Below, in pieces: positions 51,580 to 60,911 of a DNA stretch of 64,000 nucleotides; positions within the stretch are counted from its first letter, which is position 1, and every line of letters starts with the position of its first letter. The stretch lies in contig CABUTO010000004.1 of NCBI GenBank assembly GCA_902494535.1, positions 32,401 through 96,400 on the forward strand, read 5' to 3'. The DNA comes from an uncultured Collinsella sp. (GTDB taxonomy: Bacteria > Actinomycetota > Coriobacteriia > Coriobacteriales > Coriobacteriaceae). A program made the position numbers and the translations under genes. Below the pieces are notes generated by a model. The model saw only the letters and a list, made by a program, of their open reading frames with translations, was not told where the DNA came from and searched no databases.

Positions 51580-52644
51580 CTAGAGACCCAGAAGGGCACA
51601 CATAACGGCCTTGATGGTGTGCTGACGGTTCTCTGCCTCACGGAAGATGACCGAAGCGTTGGCCTCAAAGCACTCGTCGGCAATCTCAAAGCCCTCGGTG
51701 ATGATTTCGCGATGGAGGTCGTTCTTGCACTGGTCGAGGAGCATTTTGCCGACACGGTGATCTGCGTTATGGACAGAGGGAAGCTCATGCATGCAGAAGA
51801 TGTCGGGATTGTTGGTGCGCTTGCACAGCTCGCTGGTGACGCGATAGGGGTACAAAGACTCGGCATCGCCCAGCCAGGAGTTGTAGTCGTCGGGATCCAG
51901 AACCTCTTCGCCGCACTCGGGGTTGATGTAGCGCCACTCCTCGGTAACGATAACGTCAACGCCATCCAGGGCATCGAGGTCAGAGGTGATGGTAAAGGTC
52001 CTATTGGGAGCGTACTTGGCGTAGCAGGCCTCCACCTCTTCGATCATTTCCTTGCACATCTGATGACGGAGGTCGTCGGGGCCGATGGCGAGGAAGTCCA
52101 TGTCGAGCATAGCGCACAGACGGCCATACCACACCGGGGCGCCGGCGCAGTTGCCAACGAAAGCCATCTTCTTGCCGCGGCTCGTACGCAAACCGCCCCA
52201 TTGCTCTTCCATCGTAAGAGCGTCAGCGAGCATCTGAGTCGGGTGATCGCCGAGAGTAAGGGCATTGATGACCGGGATGTCAACCAGGTCGGCGACGTCA
52301 TAGAGGAACTGCTCGTCCTTCTGTGCGCGATAGACGATGAGATCATACATGCCGTTAAAGACGCGCATGGCGTCCTTGACGGTCTCGCAGTCACCCATGT
52401 GGGAGTTGGTCAGATAAGTGAAGCCCATGCCCAAATCGTTGCAGGAGGTCTCGAATGCGCAACGAGTACGGGTCGAGCCCCACTCAAAGTTGGCGAGGAC
52501 GTTTTTGCCGGGAAAGTAGCGCTGGTCGACACCAGACTTCTTCTGAGCCTTAAGGTTCCAGGCAAGATCGATGAGATAGCGGAAATCCTCGGAGGAGAGA
52601 TCATGGATGTTGATGTAGTCGCGACCGCGGAGGCTGTTGTTCAT
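51580..52644 (-). CDS. Divergent carbamoyltransferase of the OTC/PTC superfamily
   Basis: 354 residues from ATG 52644 (AAAGGAAA upstream). The superfamily carbamoyl-phosphate motifs are present: STRTRCAFET (57-66), HPTQ (134-137) and, in the C-terminal domain, EAENRQH (336-342). The usual HCLP motif is MHELP (285-289), so the conserved cysteine is E287. The SMG or YG substrate loop of OTC/PTC is replaced by TEEWRYINPEC (234-244). Upstream of it the FE-P-STRTR loop reads FEWGSTRTR (W55, G56). Co-operonic with an agmatine-deiminase-like gene. By context it could be putrescine carbamoyltransferase, but the substrate loops say that the amine partner may differ. It would release or use carbamoyl phosphate. 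Confidence 0.8.
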   Translation of the reverse strand: MNNSLRGRDYINIHDLSSEDFRYLIDLAWNLKAQKKSGVDQRYFPGKNVLANFEWGSTRTRCAFETSCNDLGMGFTYLTNSHMGDCETVKDAMRVFNGMYDLIVYRAQKDEQFLYDVADLVDIPVINALTLGDHPTQMLADALTMEEQWGGLRTSRGKKMAFVGNCAGAPVWYGRLCAMLDMDFLAIGPDDLRHQMCKEMIEEVEACYAKYAPNRTFTITSDLDALDGVDVIVTEEWRYINPECGEEVLDPDDYNSWLGDAESLYPYRVTSELCKRTNNPDIFCMHELPSVHNADHRVGKMLLDQCKNDLHREIITEGFEIADECFEANASVIFREAENRQHTIKAVMCALLGL

Positions 52645-52767
52645 GCCTATTTCCTTTCGAATTATTATCAAAATTATTGTTGAATGTGTCCCCGAGGAAA
52701 ACACGGATATCCCTCGGGGAGCGGTACATGTGGCGCCTAAGCCAAAGAGCGCAGGCTCTAAGGCTCA

Positions 52768-54006
52768 CTAACGACTGGCCGCCACGTCCTTAGTCCAGCA
52801 GTGCACGCCGCCGCCGGACAGGTTAAGCGCGAGGGAATCAATCATGATGACCTTGCGATCGGGGAAGCAGCTCTCAAGAACTGCCTTGGCCTGCTCATCC
52901 TTCTCTTTCACGACCTCGCTCATGCCCTCGTGGTAATAACGCTGGCCAAGAACGACGCCGTTGCAAATCAGGAAGTTGCAGTAGCTCGCTGCGGCGTAGA
53001 AGTGGACGGGGCCCTCGGGCCAGGGGGTGCCATCCATAAACTTGCCGCCCATTTCGTCGATGAAGCCCTTATAGAGCTCGTAATCTTCATCGCCAGGGGC
53101 GATAACGACTTCAATAGGCTCGGCGGTGGGCATACGAACGATCTCGAAGGGCTTGCCCTCCCAGTCCGTTTCGTTGCTCAGGATCTCGTAGGCTGCCTCA
53201 ATGCGGCGACGAGACTCTGCTCCAGCCTTGCTCGAGGCTGCCTCTTCATCGGACACCTCGGCAAGAAGAATCTTGTTCGGAGTGATAAAGCGACACATCT
53301 CATCAATGTGAGCTGCAAAGCTCATGCCAAAGACGGGAGTTCCGTCTTCCTTCTCGTCGAGGATGCCCAGTCGATAGTCGTCGTCCTCGAGCATAGGCTG
53401 CGGAAGCCAGATAACCTTGTTGAGGTTGTAGATGCGCTTATACTCGGCCTCTACTTCCTCTTTCGTGAACTCGGGATTACGCTTGCGGCATTCCGTGTCC
53501 TCGATGGCGATCAGAGTGCCGTGACCGTCAAACTCGCGGTCGCCGCCCTCCGAAACCATTTCGGAATTGACGATATCGAAGCAACCGAGCGCAACCGCCA
53601 TGTGAACGGCTGCCTTACGTGCGGACTGGCACTCCGGGGAGTTCTTGTCCCACACGCCGTAATAGGTCCAAGCGGGGTTGACCATATAAGAATGGCCCTT
53701 GTCGTCGACCATGATGCTGGGACCGTTGTCGCGGACATAGAAGTTGGAGTCTTCGAACTGCGTGATCTCGATGCGATCGAGATCAACCCCCTCCTCCTTC
53801 AGGCGCGAGCAAGCCTCCTCAAAGGAGCCGGGGGTGCCGCAATTGAGGTTGACCGTAACGTCGCCATACTCGAGCAGAGCCTTGATCACGTCAACGCAGG
53901 GCTGGCGGTTATCGTAGCCCTCTGCACGGATGTAATCGGGAAGCCATGTCACATAGACGTTGGAGCGCTTCTCGAACTCGCCCGGCATACGATAGTTCTC
54001 GTACAT
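52768..54006 (-). CDS. Agmatine-deiminase-like enzyme (PPAD family)
   Basis: 412 residues from ATG 54006 (GGAAGGA upstream). The catalytic set of the guanidino-modifying superfamily is intact: C402 in GGGVHCWTKD at the C-terminus, H233 and D235 in FAAHIDEM, E153 in SEGGDREFDG, and R92-D93 in NFYVRDNGP. Agmatine deiminases are usually near 365-370 residues; this is about 40 longer. It should hydrolyse a terminal guanidino group to ureido plus ammonia. Agmatine is the default substrate, but the insertion and its odd partner leave this open. It leads the operon with the carbamoyltransferase (about 120 nt gap) and the MFS gene, divergent from the TetR gene, with two TetR-type palindromes in between. 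Confidence 0.82.
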   Translation of the reverse strand: MYENYRMPGEFEKRSNVYVTWLPDYIRAEGYDNRQPCVDVIKALLEYGDVTVNLNCGTPGSFEEACSRLKEEGVDLDRIEITQFEDSNFYVRDNGPSIMVDDKGHSYMVNPAWTYYGVWDKNSPECQSARKAAVHMAVALGCFDIVNSEMVSEGGDREFDGHGTLIAIEDTECRKRNPEFTKEEVEAEYKRIYNLNKVIWLPQPMLEDDDYRLGILDEKEDGTPVFGMSFAAHIDEMCRFITPNKILLAEVSDEEAASSKAGAESRRRIEAAYEILSNETDWEGKPFEIVRMPTAEPIEVVIAPGDEDYELYKGFIDEMGGKFMDGTPWPEGPVHFYAAASYCNFLICNGVVLGQRYYHEGMSEVVKEKDEQAKAVLESCFPDRKVIMIDSLALNLSGGGVHCWTKDVAASR

Positions 54007-54088
54007 GGTTGGTCCTTCCGTCGGGTTTCCCGCGATGCTGTCCGGCCGCGACAATAGCGGGGTTTCACCTGCTATAGTACTACTATAC

Positions 54089-54102
54089 CTACCGTTCGGT
54101 AG
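54089..54102. promoter_or_regulatory. Putative TetR operator 1
   Basis: CTACCGTTCGGTAG is a perfect palindrome with a TT centre, in the gap between the divergent deiminase and TetR genes. Similar sites occur at 54138-54153, 56259-56280 and 56332-56345. Confidence 0.7.
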
Positions 54103-54137
54103 ATTATTTTGAATAATTGCCGCTCGCCTACTGATAC

Positions 54138-54153
54138 ATACCGTTCGCCGTAT
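54138..54153. promoter_or_regulatory. Putative TetR operator 2
   Basis: ATACCGTTCGCCGTAT shares TACCGTTCG with operator 1; the right half is one base longer. It is 78 bp before the TetR start and 132 bp before the deiminase start. Confidence 0.5.
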
Positions 54154-54230
54154 ATAGTGGTCATGTTTGGACACGAATTGATGTTCCGTTGCCATCCTTA
54201 ATAATGTTGGTAGTGCGGAAGTGATTTGCA

Positions 54231-54809
54231 ATGGAGAAATGCAGCGTGAGCACAAGAAAAAAAATATTGGACGCAATGTACGATCTTGTGGCAGAAGTCG
54301 GTTATGACAAAGCGTCTATCGGAAAGATTTGCGACTTTGTCGGTATATCCAAGCCGTCGGTGTACTACTACTTTCCCTCAAAAGAGGAGATTTTCACTAC
54401 GCTCTTGGACAGCATGTTTCCGACCATTGACTATCAGCGCGACTACTCGCTAATAGTCGATAGGGACGGGTTCAAGGCCGCGCTTATCGAGCTCGGCAAT
54501 TCAGTTATAGGTGGCTATCGAAGCGATGAAAAGCGCCGGCGCGTGCTGGCCGAGGTTAGCGTTCAAGCAAATCGAATTCCTGCAGTTCAGGAACGTCAAG
54601 CGACGGCGACCAAACGAACCATGGATGCGCTTAAAGACATCCTTCTTCATGGTGTAGAGATTGGCGCGTTTTCCGATAGCGCCGACGTAATGCTCTACGT
54701 ACAAATTCTTTATACCGTTCTGGAGGGAGCAAGCAATACGGTCGCTCAAGGTGAGGATATTGATGAGAAAGCGGTTTGGGCGGGAATAGTCGAGCTTATG
54801 TTCAAATAG
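54231..54809 (+). CDS. TetR/AcrR-family transcriptional regulator
   Basis: 192 residues. N-terminal HTH: STRKKILDAMYDLVAEVGYDKASIGKICDFVGISKPSVYYYFPSKEEIF, the standard TetR signature. The C-terminal ~125-residue domain (MFPTIDYQRDYSLIVDRDGFKAALIEL onwards) is the ligand and dimer part, with no close family assignment. ATG 54231 is taken; GTG 54246 is possible because GGAGAAA lies nine bases before it. It is divergent from the deiminase operon and convergent with the second MFS gene. Palindromes of one type upstream of all three units suggest it controls them and itself. Confidence 0.9.
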   Translation: MEKCSVSTRKKILDAMYDLVAEVGYDKASIGKICDFVGISKPSVYYYFPSKEEIFTTLLDSMFPTIDYQRDYSLIVDRDGFKAALIELGNSVIGGYRSDEKRRRVLAEVSVQANRIPAVQERQATATKRTMDALKDILLHGVEIGAFSDSADVMLYVQILYTVLEGASNTVAQGEDIDEKAVWAGIVELMFK

Positions 54810-54946
54810 ACCAGCCAAGCTGAAGCGCATGTTGGCGCCCATGGTGCCTGCGGGCAACCTTTAAAACGAAAACAGGGGTCGACTCCAATCTGGCTTGGAG
54901 TCGACCCCTGTTGCGTGGCAATCTATGCCGGTGCAATCGGCGCTTA

Positions 54947-56227
54947 TTACTTTTCAGCAGCCTTATTGAGAAAGCCGGAAACGATAGCAAACGCAGCAAT
55001 CATAAGGTTGCAGGCAATGCAGAAGATAAATACTCCCTGGAATGACCCTGCCATGCCGTAAACCTTCATCATGACCGGCATTCCAAAAGCACCGACGACA
55101 TAGCCCGCTGAGCAAACGATCGAATAGATCCTTCCAAAATCGCGTGATCCAAAGAGCGAGAGGAGAAGCATCGGCATTGCGGTTCCAACGATGGCGAACA
55201 TGACATCGTTTACACCAGCTGCAATGATGGAAACGGTCTCATTGCTTCCGCCAATGATAAGAAGCAGGAATGAAAGAATGCTGACACCTGTCCATGCGAC
55301 CGTTGCTTTAATAGCGCCAAGCTTGTCGCATGTTTTGCCCACGAAGGGATTTAGGAAGATATCGGAGAGTGAAGCTGCCGAGACCATTAAGCTTCCTACG
55401 ATAGGATTGAAACCGACCTCGCTTGCATAGGTTGGAAACAGCTGGTTCATGCAGCAGGTGAGCTGCGCCACGCAAAGCAAGAGGACACAGAGAATAAAAG
55501 ACGGCGTTTTCGCGGCATCGCGGAGTGCCATGCCCGAAAGGACATCTTCCTGCTCATCGGCGCTGCAGCTCTCATGGGTTTCGGAGGCGGTCTCTCCGTA
55601 CGGAAGCATATTGCGATCAGAGGGGTTAAGGCGAATGATAAATGCGCTTGCAGGCAAAATCATAGCTGCAGAAACGGCCGCAAGCACGATGTATCCCGTA
55701 CGCCAGCCTTGCTGCTCGATGACCAGCGTAATGACAGGACTCAATAACAGCGTGCAGAGAGAATTAACGCCCCAAGCGAGGCCGATGGCGAGACCGGACG
55801 ATTTGCTGAACCATTGGTCAATGACATCGGACATGCAGACGCCCGTTGTAAACGAAAAGCAGATGCCGATCACTGCGGCGGAGACGGTGAACATCCAGAC
55901 CTCGGTGTAGAACGCCATTGCGGCGCCGGCGGCAATAAGGACGAGTTCAATGCAAATATGCCATGGTTTGCCGATTACTTTTGGAATGAAGCAACTCAAA
56001 AGCGGAAGCCCAAGCGCAAGGCCAAGAAGAATCGCGGTGAAATAGAAAGAAAAAGAAGTGTAGTCAAAGCCCAGATCTTCACATACTGGAGCAACGAATG
56101 AGCCGGCAATAATGCTATATGTGCCAGTTGTTCCGGCGGACATTAAGCCGAGCGCAATAACGACGACCCAAGCAAATGCGCCGCTTTCACGGAGACAATC
56201 TTTTTTGGCTGGTGTGGTGAGAGTCAT
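54947..56227 (-). CDS. MFS transporter of the deiminase cluster (copy 2)
   Basis: About 426 residues from ATG 56227; a longer in-frame TTG start exists but would span the operator. Twelve hydrophobic helices, opening AWVVVIALGLMSAGTTGTYSIIAGSFVAPVCEDLGFD, with VGFNPIVGSLMVSAASLSDI. It matches the other cluster MFS protein (50303-51568) in nearly every conserved block, so the pair comes from a duplication. Base composition looks lower in GC than its neighbours. It has its own promoter region with two operator-like palindromes. Two carriers suggest import of one compound and export of another. Confidence 0.85.
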   Translation of the reverse strand: MTLTTPAKKDCLRESGAFAWVVVIALGLMSAGTTGTYSIIAGSFVAPVCEDLGFDYTSFSFYFTAILLGLALGLPLLSCFIPKVIGKPWHICIELVLIAAGAAMAFYTEVWMFTVSAAVIGICFSFTTGVCMSDVIDQWFSKSSGLAIGLAWGVNSLCTLLLSPVITLVIEQQGWRTGYIVLAAVSAAMILPASAFIIRLNPSDRNMLPYGETASETHESCSADEQEDVLSGMALRDAAKTPSFILCVLLLCVAQLTCCMNQLFPTYASEVGFNPIVGSLMVSAASLSDIFLNPFVGKTCDKLGAIKATVAWTGVSILSFLLLIIGGSNETVSIIAAGVNDVMFAIVGTAMPMLLLSLFGSRDFGRIYSIVCSAGYVVGAFGMPVMMKVYGMAGSFQGVFIFCIACNLMIAAFAIVSGFLNKAAEK

Positions 56228-56258
56228 GGTTGCTCCATTTCTATCGGCAATACATCCT

Positions 56259-56280
56259 ATATGCCTACCGATAGGTATAT
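56259..56280. promoter_or_regulatory. Putative TetR operator 3
   Basis: ATATGCCTACCGATAGGTATAT: the core CCTACCGATAGG is a near-perfect palindrome and the flanking AT-rich halves extend it. It lies 32 bp upstream of the second MFS start. Confidence 0.6.
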
Positions 56281-56331
56281 AAACCAGAGGACTCTTCGTC
56301 AAGCATTAAGCGGGGAGAGGGAGTTCTTAAC

Positions 56332-56345
56332 CTGCCGAACGGTAA
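56332..56345. promoter_or_regulatory. Putative TetR operator 4
   Basis: CTGCCGAACGGTAA; its complement TTACCGTTCGGCAG keeps TACCGTTCGG of operator 1. It lies 105 bp before the second MFS gene and 27 bp from a family A repeat. Confidence 0.5.
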
Positions 56346-56371
56346 TTAGACCCCGTTTTCGCAAGGGTCTC

Positions 56372-56404
56372 AATGTGACAAAGGGACTGTCCCTTTGTCG
56401 CATT
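56372..56404. repeat. Palindromic repeat family A, copy 7
   Basis: AATGTGACAAAGGGACTG and its inverted partner, with one change (GTCGCATT for GTCACATT). It overlaps the stop codon of the large ABC gene and marks the right edge of the deiminase cluster, as copy 6 marks the left. Confidence 0.85.
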
Positions 56405-59400
56405 ATTCGGAGCGCAGGGCTTCGACGGGGTCCTTCTTGGATGCGCTGCGAGCAGGCAGCAGGCCGGCAACGACCGTCAACAGCACCGAAATCGCGATGA
56501 GTACCAGCGCATCCTGCACGGGCAGGCTCATCAGGTTGGGAACCTGTTTGACCGCAAGTGCCCAGGCATTGACCGGGAAACTCACGAGCACCACGACGAC
56601 AATGGCAAAGACGCCGGCAATGAGGCCCTCGATAAAGGTCTCGGCGTTGAACACGTTTGCCACGTTACGCTTCGACGCGCCGATCGCACGCAGGATGCCA
56701 ATCTCCTTTTTGCGCTCCAGCACGCTGATGTATGTGATGATGCCGATCATGATGGAGCTCACGACCAGGCTGATACTCACGAATGCGATGAGCACCAAGC
56801 TGATGGTGTTCACGATGTCGGTCACCGAACCCATGATGATACCCATGTAGTCTGTGTACGAAATTGCCCGATCATCGTGGCCAGCGGCTTTGACCTGCTT
56901 GTTGTACGCATCGATGTGATCGAGTACGCGCTCCTTGGCCTCAAAGTCGCGCGGGAAAATCTTAACCGAGATGGGATCGGCCTCGTCCGCATAGCCCAGT
57001 GTGGCCAGATTGTTATCATAGGTGAGCTTCGACGCCTTGGCATAGCTCATCATGAGCGAACTCAGGTCCTCGGCGTCCATGTTGAAATGGATGGCGCGGG
57101 CAAAGGCGCTCGCATCCACACGCATAGCGCTCGCTAGGTTGGCAAAACTCGAAGACATCTGCGTCGCCATCTGGTCCATAAGCCCTGCCGCGCCCGCCTT
57201 GAGCTGGGATGATACCGTCGACGCTATCTGCTCGCTGATTACCTTCATCACCTGATCCATAGCCTGCTGCAGATACGGAGCCAGCTGCTTTTGCACATAG
57301 TCGCTCATCGCCTGCTGCAGACGCTCGGCCAGGGCATCGCCGCCGAGCGCTTTGAGCTGGGCCAGGATTTGCTGGGCTGTGTCATCATTCTCAAGATACG
57401 TCGAGAATGCGGCGGTGAGCTTTGACGCGTCCTTAAGATCTTCGGGCGACAGTGCCTTAAACTGATCAGACTGCAAAAAGCCCTCGAACAGTTGGTTGGC
57501 AAGCGTTCCCACCTGCCGCATTTGCTCGGGCGTGAGTTCCAGACCGTCAAAGATGCCCGAGAAATCTGGGGCCGGTGCTTTGGCCATGATGTCGCTGAAG
57601 TCGACGTCCTTTCCAACGTCCGAAAGGTCAATGTCCAGCCCGGACAAGTCAATACCAGAAAGGTCGATACCGCCGGCCGCACCCGAAAGCGCAGATGTAT
57701 CGAACGAAAACGCACTCTTGAGCGCCGCTTCGTCCACACTGAACATGCTGCCCAGATCAACGCCTTGCTTGGCCTCGCCTTGCAGTTCGTCGAAGGTTTT
57801 GCCCGTAAAGACATCCGTCTCGGGGTGGGCAAGCTGCTCTTGCAAAATCTGCGAATTGGCGGCGCGCTCCATAAGCTGGCGGGTCAGCGCATGCGTATAG
57901 GCAATGCCCGGAGACAACGCACTCGCATTGGCTGTCTCGTCAGGTCGCACCACGCCCACAATGTGCACGTCAATACCGTCGGCAACCTTGGCGGCCATAA
58001 AGTCGGCGTCGCCAGACATATCGGTCCACATGCCGGTCTCTTCGTTTTTGCGATAGGCATCGGCCGGCGACAGCACCTTAAACGTCGTGGACAGCGCATC
58101 GTCGTAGGTAAAATCGGTGCCAGTCTCGGGCGTCTCGGCCTTGCCGTCGGCCGCCATGGCACTGTTAACCAGGTCGTTGAGCTCATCGATATCCAGCGCA
58201 CCGATGCTGTAGAGTGTGTAATCGCCCACCGTGCCACGGCTCGAAAGCACCATCACGGCTTCGTTGGCGGACGTGGGCCAATGACCGGCGACGACATCGT
58301 ACTGGCTGTCGAGCAGGCTCTGGTCGTCAATCATCTCGTTAAAGACCGAGGTTCCCATGGATTCCATGCTCACCGTTGCCGCCGAGCTCGCGCCTCCGCT
58401 CATGGCCTCGGTCATGGCGTTGGGCACCAGCCGGACAGGCTTCTCGTCACCCTTACCCGCACGATAGACAACCGGCAATACACCGTAGCCGTACTGAATG
58501 GCGTTGACCTCTTTATCGATGCCGTCGCCACCGGCATCGAGCCATGTCTTAAAGCTCGTCATGTCGTTGGACTTAACGCTCGCAAACATATCCTTTACGG
58601 CCGTGACCACAGGAATCTTATCGGTTCCCTTAGCCTTGCCGCCGGCACTGTCGTCGGACGAATCCACGTTTTCAGGCGAGTCATCATCCGCAGCCCCCTG
58701 CCCGCCCATCATGGACGACAGGTCGTAATCCTGCTTGGAAATGGTGAGTGGGTAGCTCGAGAGCGTATCCTCCTCGACCTTTTTGATGTAATTGTTCACG
58801 CCGTTGGACAGCGCCAGAATCGCCGCGATACCGATAATGCCAATCGAGCCCGCAAAGGCAGTCATGGCCGTGCGGCCCTTCTTGGTCATGAGGTTTCGGG
58901 CAGAAAGCCCCAGCGCCGTCACAAAGCTCATCGAGGTTTTGCGCGTAGGCTTTGCCTCGCGATGCGCGGCCTTGGCAGCATCAAAGGGGTCGGAATCGTC
59001 GGTGATCTTGCCGTCCGCCAGATTGACGATACGCGTGGCGTACTGGTACGCCAGGTCGGGATTGTGCGTGACCATGATAACTAGGCGGTCGCGCGCAACG
59101 TCTTTGAGCAAATCCATAACCTGTACGGATGTCGTTGAATCCAAAGCGCCAGTCGGCTCGTCGGCAAGGACGATCTCAGGGTCATTGATCAGGGCGCGGG
59201 CAATGGCCACGCGCTGCATCTGTCCACCCGATAGCTGGCTCGGGCGCTTGTTAACGTGCTCGCCCAGGCCAACCGCCTCGAGCGCCTCGCGCGCACGCTG
59301 GCGGCGCTCGGCATGCCCCACACCCGTGAGCGTAAGCGCCAGCTCCACGTTTTCCAAGATGGTCTGATGCGGAATGAGGTTATAGCTCTGGAACACAAAG

Positions 59401-59657
59401 CCGATGCGGTTGTTGCGATAAGCATCCCAATCGCGATCACGGAAGTCCTTGGTCGAAATGCCATCGATGAGCAGGTCGCCAGAATCAAAGTGATCGAGTC
59501 CGCCAATAACGTTGAGCATCGTAGTTTTACCCGAACCCGAGGGACCCAGAATGGCCACGAACTCGTTATCGCGAAAAGACAGGCTTACGTTGTCGAGCGC
59601 CACCTGCGTAAACGACTGCGTAACGTACCTTTTGCAAATACCTTTGAGCTCCAGCAT
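56403..59657 (-). CDS. ABC transporter, ATPase-permease fusion with a large extracytoplasmic domain (MacB/FtsX type)
   Basis: 1084 residues from ATG 59657. The first 230 residues form an ABC ATPase: Walker [10 protein letters not shown] near residue 38, signature [15 protein letters not shown], Walker [14 protein letters not shown] and H-loop [10 protein letters not shown] membrane helix near 270 ([21 protein letters not shown]) is followed by a ~550-residue external domain and three C-terminal helices in FtsX arrangement. Midway, [20 protein letters not shown] and [11 protein letters not shown] form low-complexity helical turns and Q-rich coils. It probably couples ATP hydrolysis to transport, lipid extraction or signalling at the envelope, as in BceB/MacB systems. 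No paired kinase gene is adjacent. Confidence 0.88.
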   Translation of the reverse strand: MLELKGICKRYVTQSFTQVALDNVSLSFRDNEFVAILGPSGSGKTTMLNVIGGLDHFDSGDLLIDGISTKDFRDRDWDAYRNNRIGFVFQSYNLIPHQTILENVELALTLTGVGHAERRQRAREALEAVGLGEHVNKRPSQLSGGQMQRVAIARALINDPEIVLADEPTGALDSTTSVQVMDLLKDVARDRLVIMVTHNPDLAYQYATRIVNLADGKITDDSDPFDAAKAAHREAKPTRKTSMSFVTALGLSARNLMTKKGRTAMTAFAGSIGIIGIAAILALSNGVNNYIKKVEEDTLSSYPLTISKQDYDLSSMMGGQGAADDDSPENVDSSDDSAGGKAKGTDKIPVVTAVKDMFASVKSNDMTSFKTWLDAGGDGIDKEVNAIQYGYGVLPVVYRAGKGDEKPVRLVPNAMTEAMSGGASSAATVSMESMGTSVFNEMIDDQSLLDSQYDVVAGHWPTSANEAVMVLSSRGTVGDYTLYSIGALDIDELNDLVNSAMAADGKAETPETGTDFTYDDALSTTFKVLSPADAYRKNEETGMWTDMSGDADFMAAKVADGIDVHIVGVVRPDETANASALSPGIAYTHALTRQLMERAANSQILQEQLAHPETDVFTGKTFDELQGEAKQGVDLGSMFSVDEAALKSAFSFDTSALSGAAGGIDLSGIDLSGLDIDLSDVGKDVDFSDIMAKAPAPDFSGIFDGLELTPEQMRQVGTLANQLFEGFLQSDQFKALSPEDLKDASKLTAAFSTYLENDDTAQQILAQLKALGGDALAERLQQAMSDYVQKQLAPYLQQAMDQVMKVISEQIASTVSSQLKAGAAGLMDQMATQMSSSFANLASAMRVDASAFARAIHFNMDAEDLSSLMMSYAKASKLTYDNNLATLGYADEADPISVKIFPRDFEAKERVLDHIDAYNKQVKAAGHDDRAISYTDYMGIIMGSVTDIVNTISLVLIAFVSISLVVSSIMIGIITYISVLERKKEIGILRAIGASKRNVANVFNAETFIEGLIAGVFAIVVVVLVSFPVNAWALAVKQVPNLMSLPVQDALVLIAISVLLTVVAGLLPARSASKKDPVEALRSE

Positions 59658-59809
59658 GGACGGCAACCTCTCCTGCGCAGGCACCCTGCCCGCTCTCCTC
59701 CGCCGTTCGTATTCGACGCGTTTGTCCTACTCTATCCCCATTTTTTGCCGACGCCAGTGAGGAATGTAACAAACCGCGCCAAAAAACGAACGGGACGGCG
59801 CCCAAAAGA

Positions 59810-59831
59810 AGAGGTCCCGAGCGGGACCTCT
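59810..59831 (-). terminator. Hairpin terminator after the thioredoxin-like lipoprotein gene
   Basis: AGAGGTCCCG pairs with CGGGACCTCT around a 2-nt loop. On the minus strand it is followed by TCTTTT. It is about 80 nt downstream of the gene at 59911. Confidence 0.6.
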
Positions 59832-59910
59832 ATATGGTGGAGCTTATCTTGAAAGGTAGCGGACTACTTCGCACAGCGGCGCACGATCTTCGCCATGCTT
59901 TACGCGTTTT

Positions 59911-60882
59911 CTACTGCTCGCTATTCGCAATCGCCTGGTCAATAAGCTTGTCGAGCGCTGCGCGCTGCTCAGCGGAGCTGATGGCTCCCACGATGGGATC
60001 CCCTACGATGTTGCCATTCTGATCGATGACATACGTTGTCGGGAACGAGAACAAATTTGACGTAAACTTACCGGCCTCGCTATCCGACTTGAACCAGACG
60101 TTCTTATATGTCACGCCCTTCTTGCTCAGCACGTCCTTGGCGTCTGCAATCTCGCCCTTGTTACCATCGAGCGTAAAGGAATTGACGCCCACGACCTGGC
60201 CGCCCTTCTTGGCAAGCTCCTGATTCAGTTTCTCAAGATCGCCCAGCTCGCCCACGCACGGCTTGCAAGTGGTGAACCAGAAGTTCATGACGGTGACCTT
60301 GTTCTTAGAGAACAGCTCATCGCTGCTCACGTCGTTGCCATCCAGGTCTTTGCCCGTAAAGCTGGGGAACTTCGTCGCCTCGCTCGAAGCATTGGCACCA
60401 GCCGTCATGCCAGCGGCCGAAGCGTCGACGCTCTCGCCTGCGCTCGGCGTGCTCCCACAGCCGGGGAACTCCTTCTCCAAGCTCTCGAGCTTGTCCTCGA
60501 TCTCCTTGATCCGCTGTGCACCGGCCTTGAGCGTCTTAAGCTCATCCGCCGTGAACTCATCCTTGGCGCCGTCGATGGTCTTGAGCAGGAAATCGCCGTA
60601 ATTGCTGCCGTCCTCAATCATTGCCGAGTCTTTATTTGCCGCATTGAATACCTTTTCCCACAGCGCGTTATCACTCGAAAAGATCTCGTTCTCCTTCTGC
60701 ATGAGTTTTGCATACAACTCGGCGGCCTCGTCGGCATTGGCCGGCTTCTGCGCAGTGAGTTCTGCGATCTTAGGATCGGAGCTCGCAGATTCGCTCACAT
60801 TGCCACCGGGCGCCGAACATGCCACAAGGCACAAGGCCAATACCGGCACCATAAACAGGGCCGCAATCTTAGAAAGCTTCAT
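59911..60882 (-). CDS. Thioredoxin-like (TlpA-type) lipoprotein
   Basis: 323 residues from ATG 60882 (GGAGG seven bases upstream; an ATG two codons earlier is also possible). The lipobox ends at C22 (LVAC). A ~120-residue acidic helical linker precedes the TlpA domain, which has KVTVMNFWFTTCKPC (C206 and C209 as the CxxC) and a conserved FPTTYVIDQNG cis-Pro region. It should be a membrane-anchored thiol-disulfide oxidoreductase on the outside. The next gene upstream is a polyferredoxin (29-nt gap), so electrons from a ferredoxin could feed the thiol. Confidence 0.9.
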   Translation of the reverse strand: MKLSKIAALFMVPVLALCLVACSAPGGNVSESASSDPKIAELTAQKPANADEAAELYAKLMQKENEIFSSDNALWEKVFNAANKDSAMIEDGSNYGDFLLKTIDGAKDEFTADELKTLKAGAQRIKEIEDKLESLEKEFPGCGSTPSAGESVDASAAGMTAGANASSEATKFPSFTGKDLDGNDVSSDELFSKNKVTVMNFWFTTCKPCVGELGDLEKLNQELAKKGGQVVGVNSFTLDGNKGEIADAKDVLSKKGVTYKNVWFKSDSEAGKFTSNLFSFPTTYVIDQNGNIVGDPIVGAISSAEQRAALDKLIDQAIANSEQ

Positions 60883-60911
60883 GGTCATTCCTCCGTTTTG
60901 TCGAAGCTTGT

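Noticed and set aside
50303..54006. Arginine deiminase (ADI) pathway
   Set aside because: The deiminase belongs to the agmatine deiminase/PPAD group (GGGVHC near the end), not the arginine deiminase family, and the transcarbamylase lacks OTC's SMG loop and HCLP.
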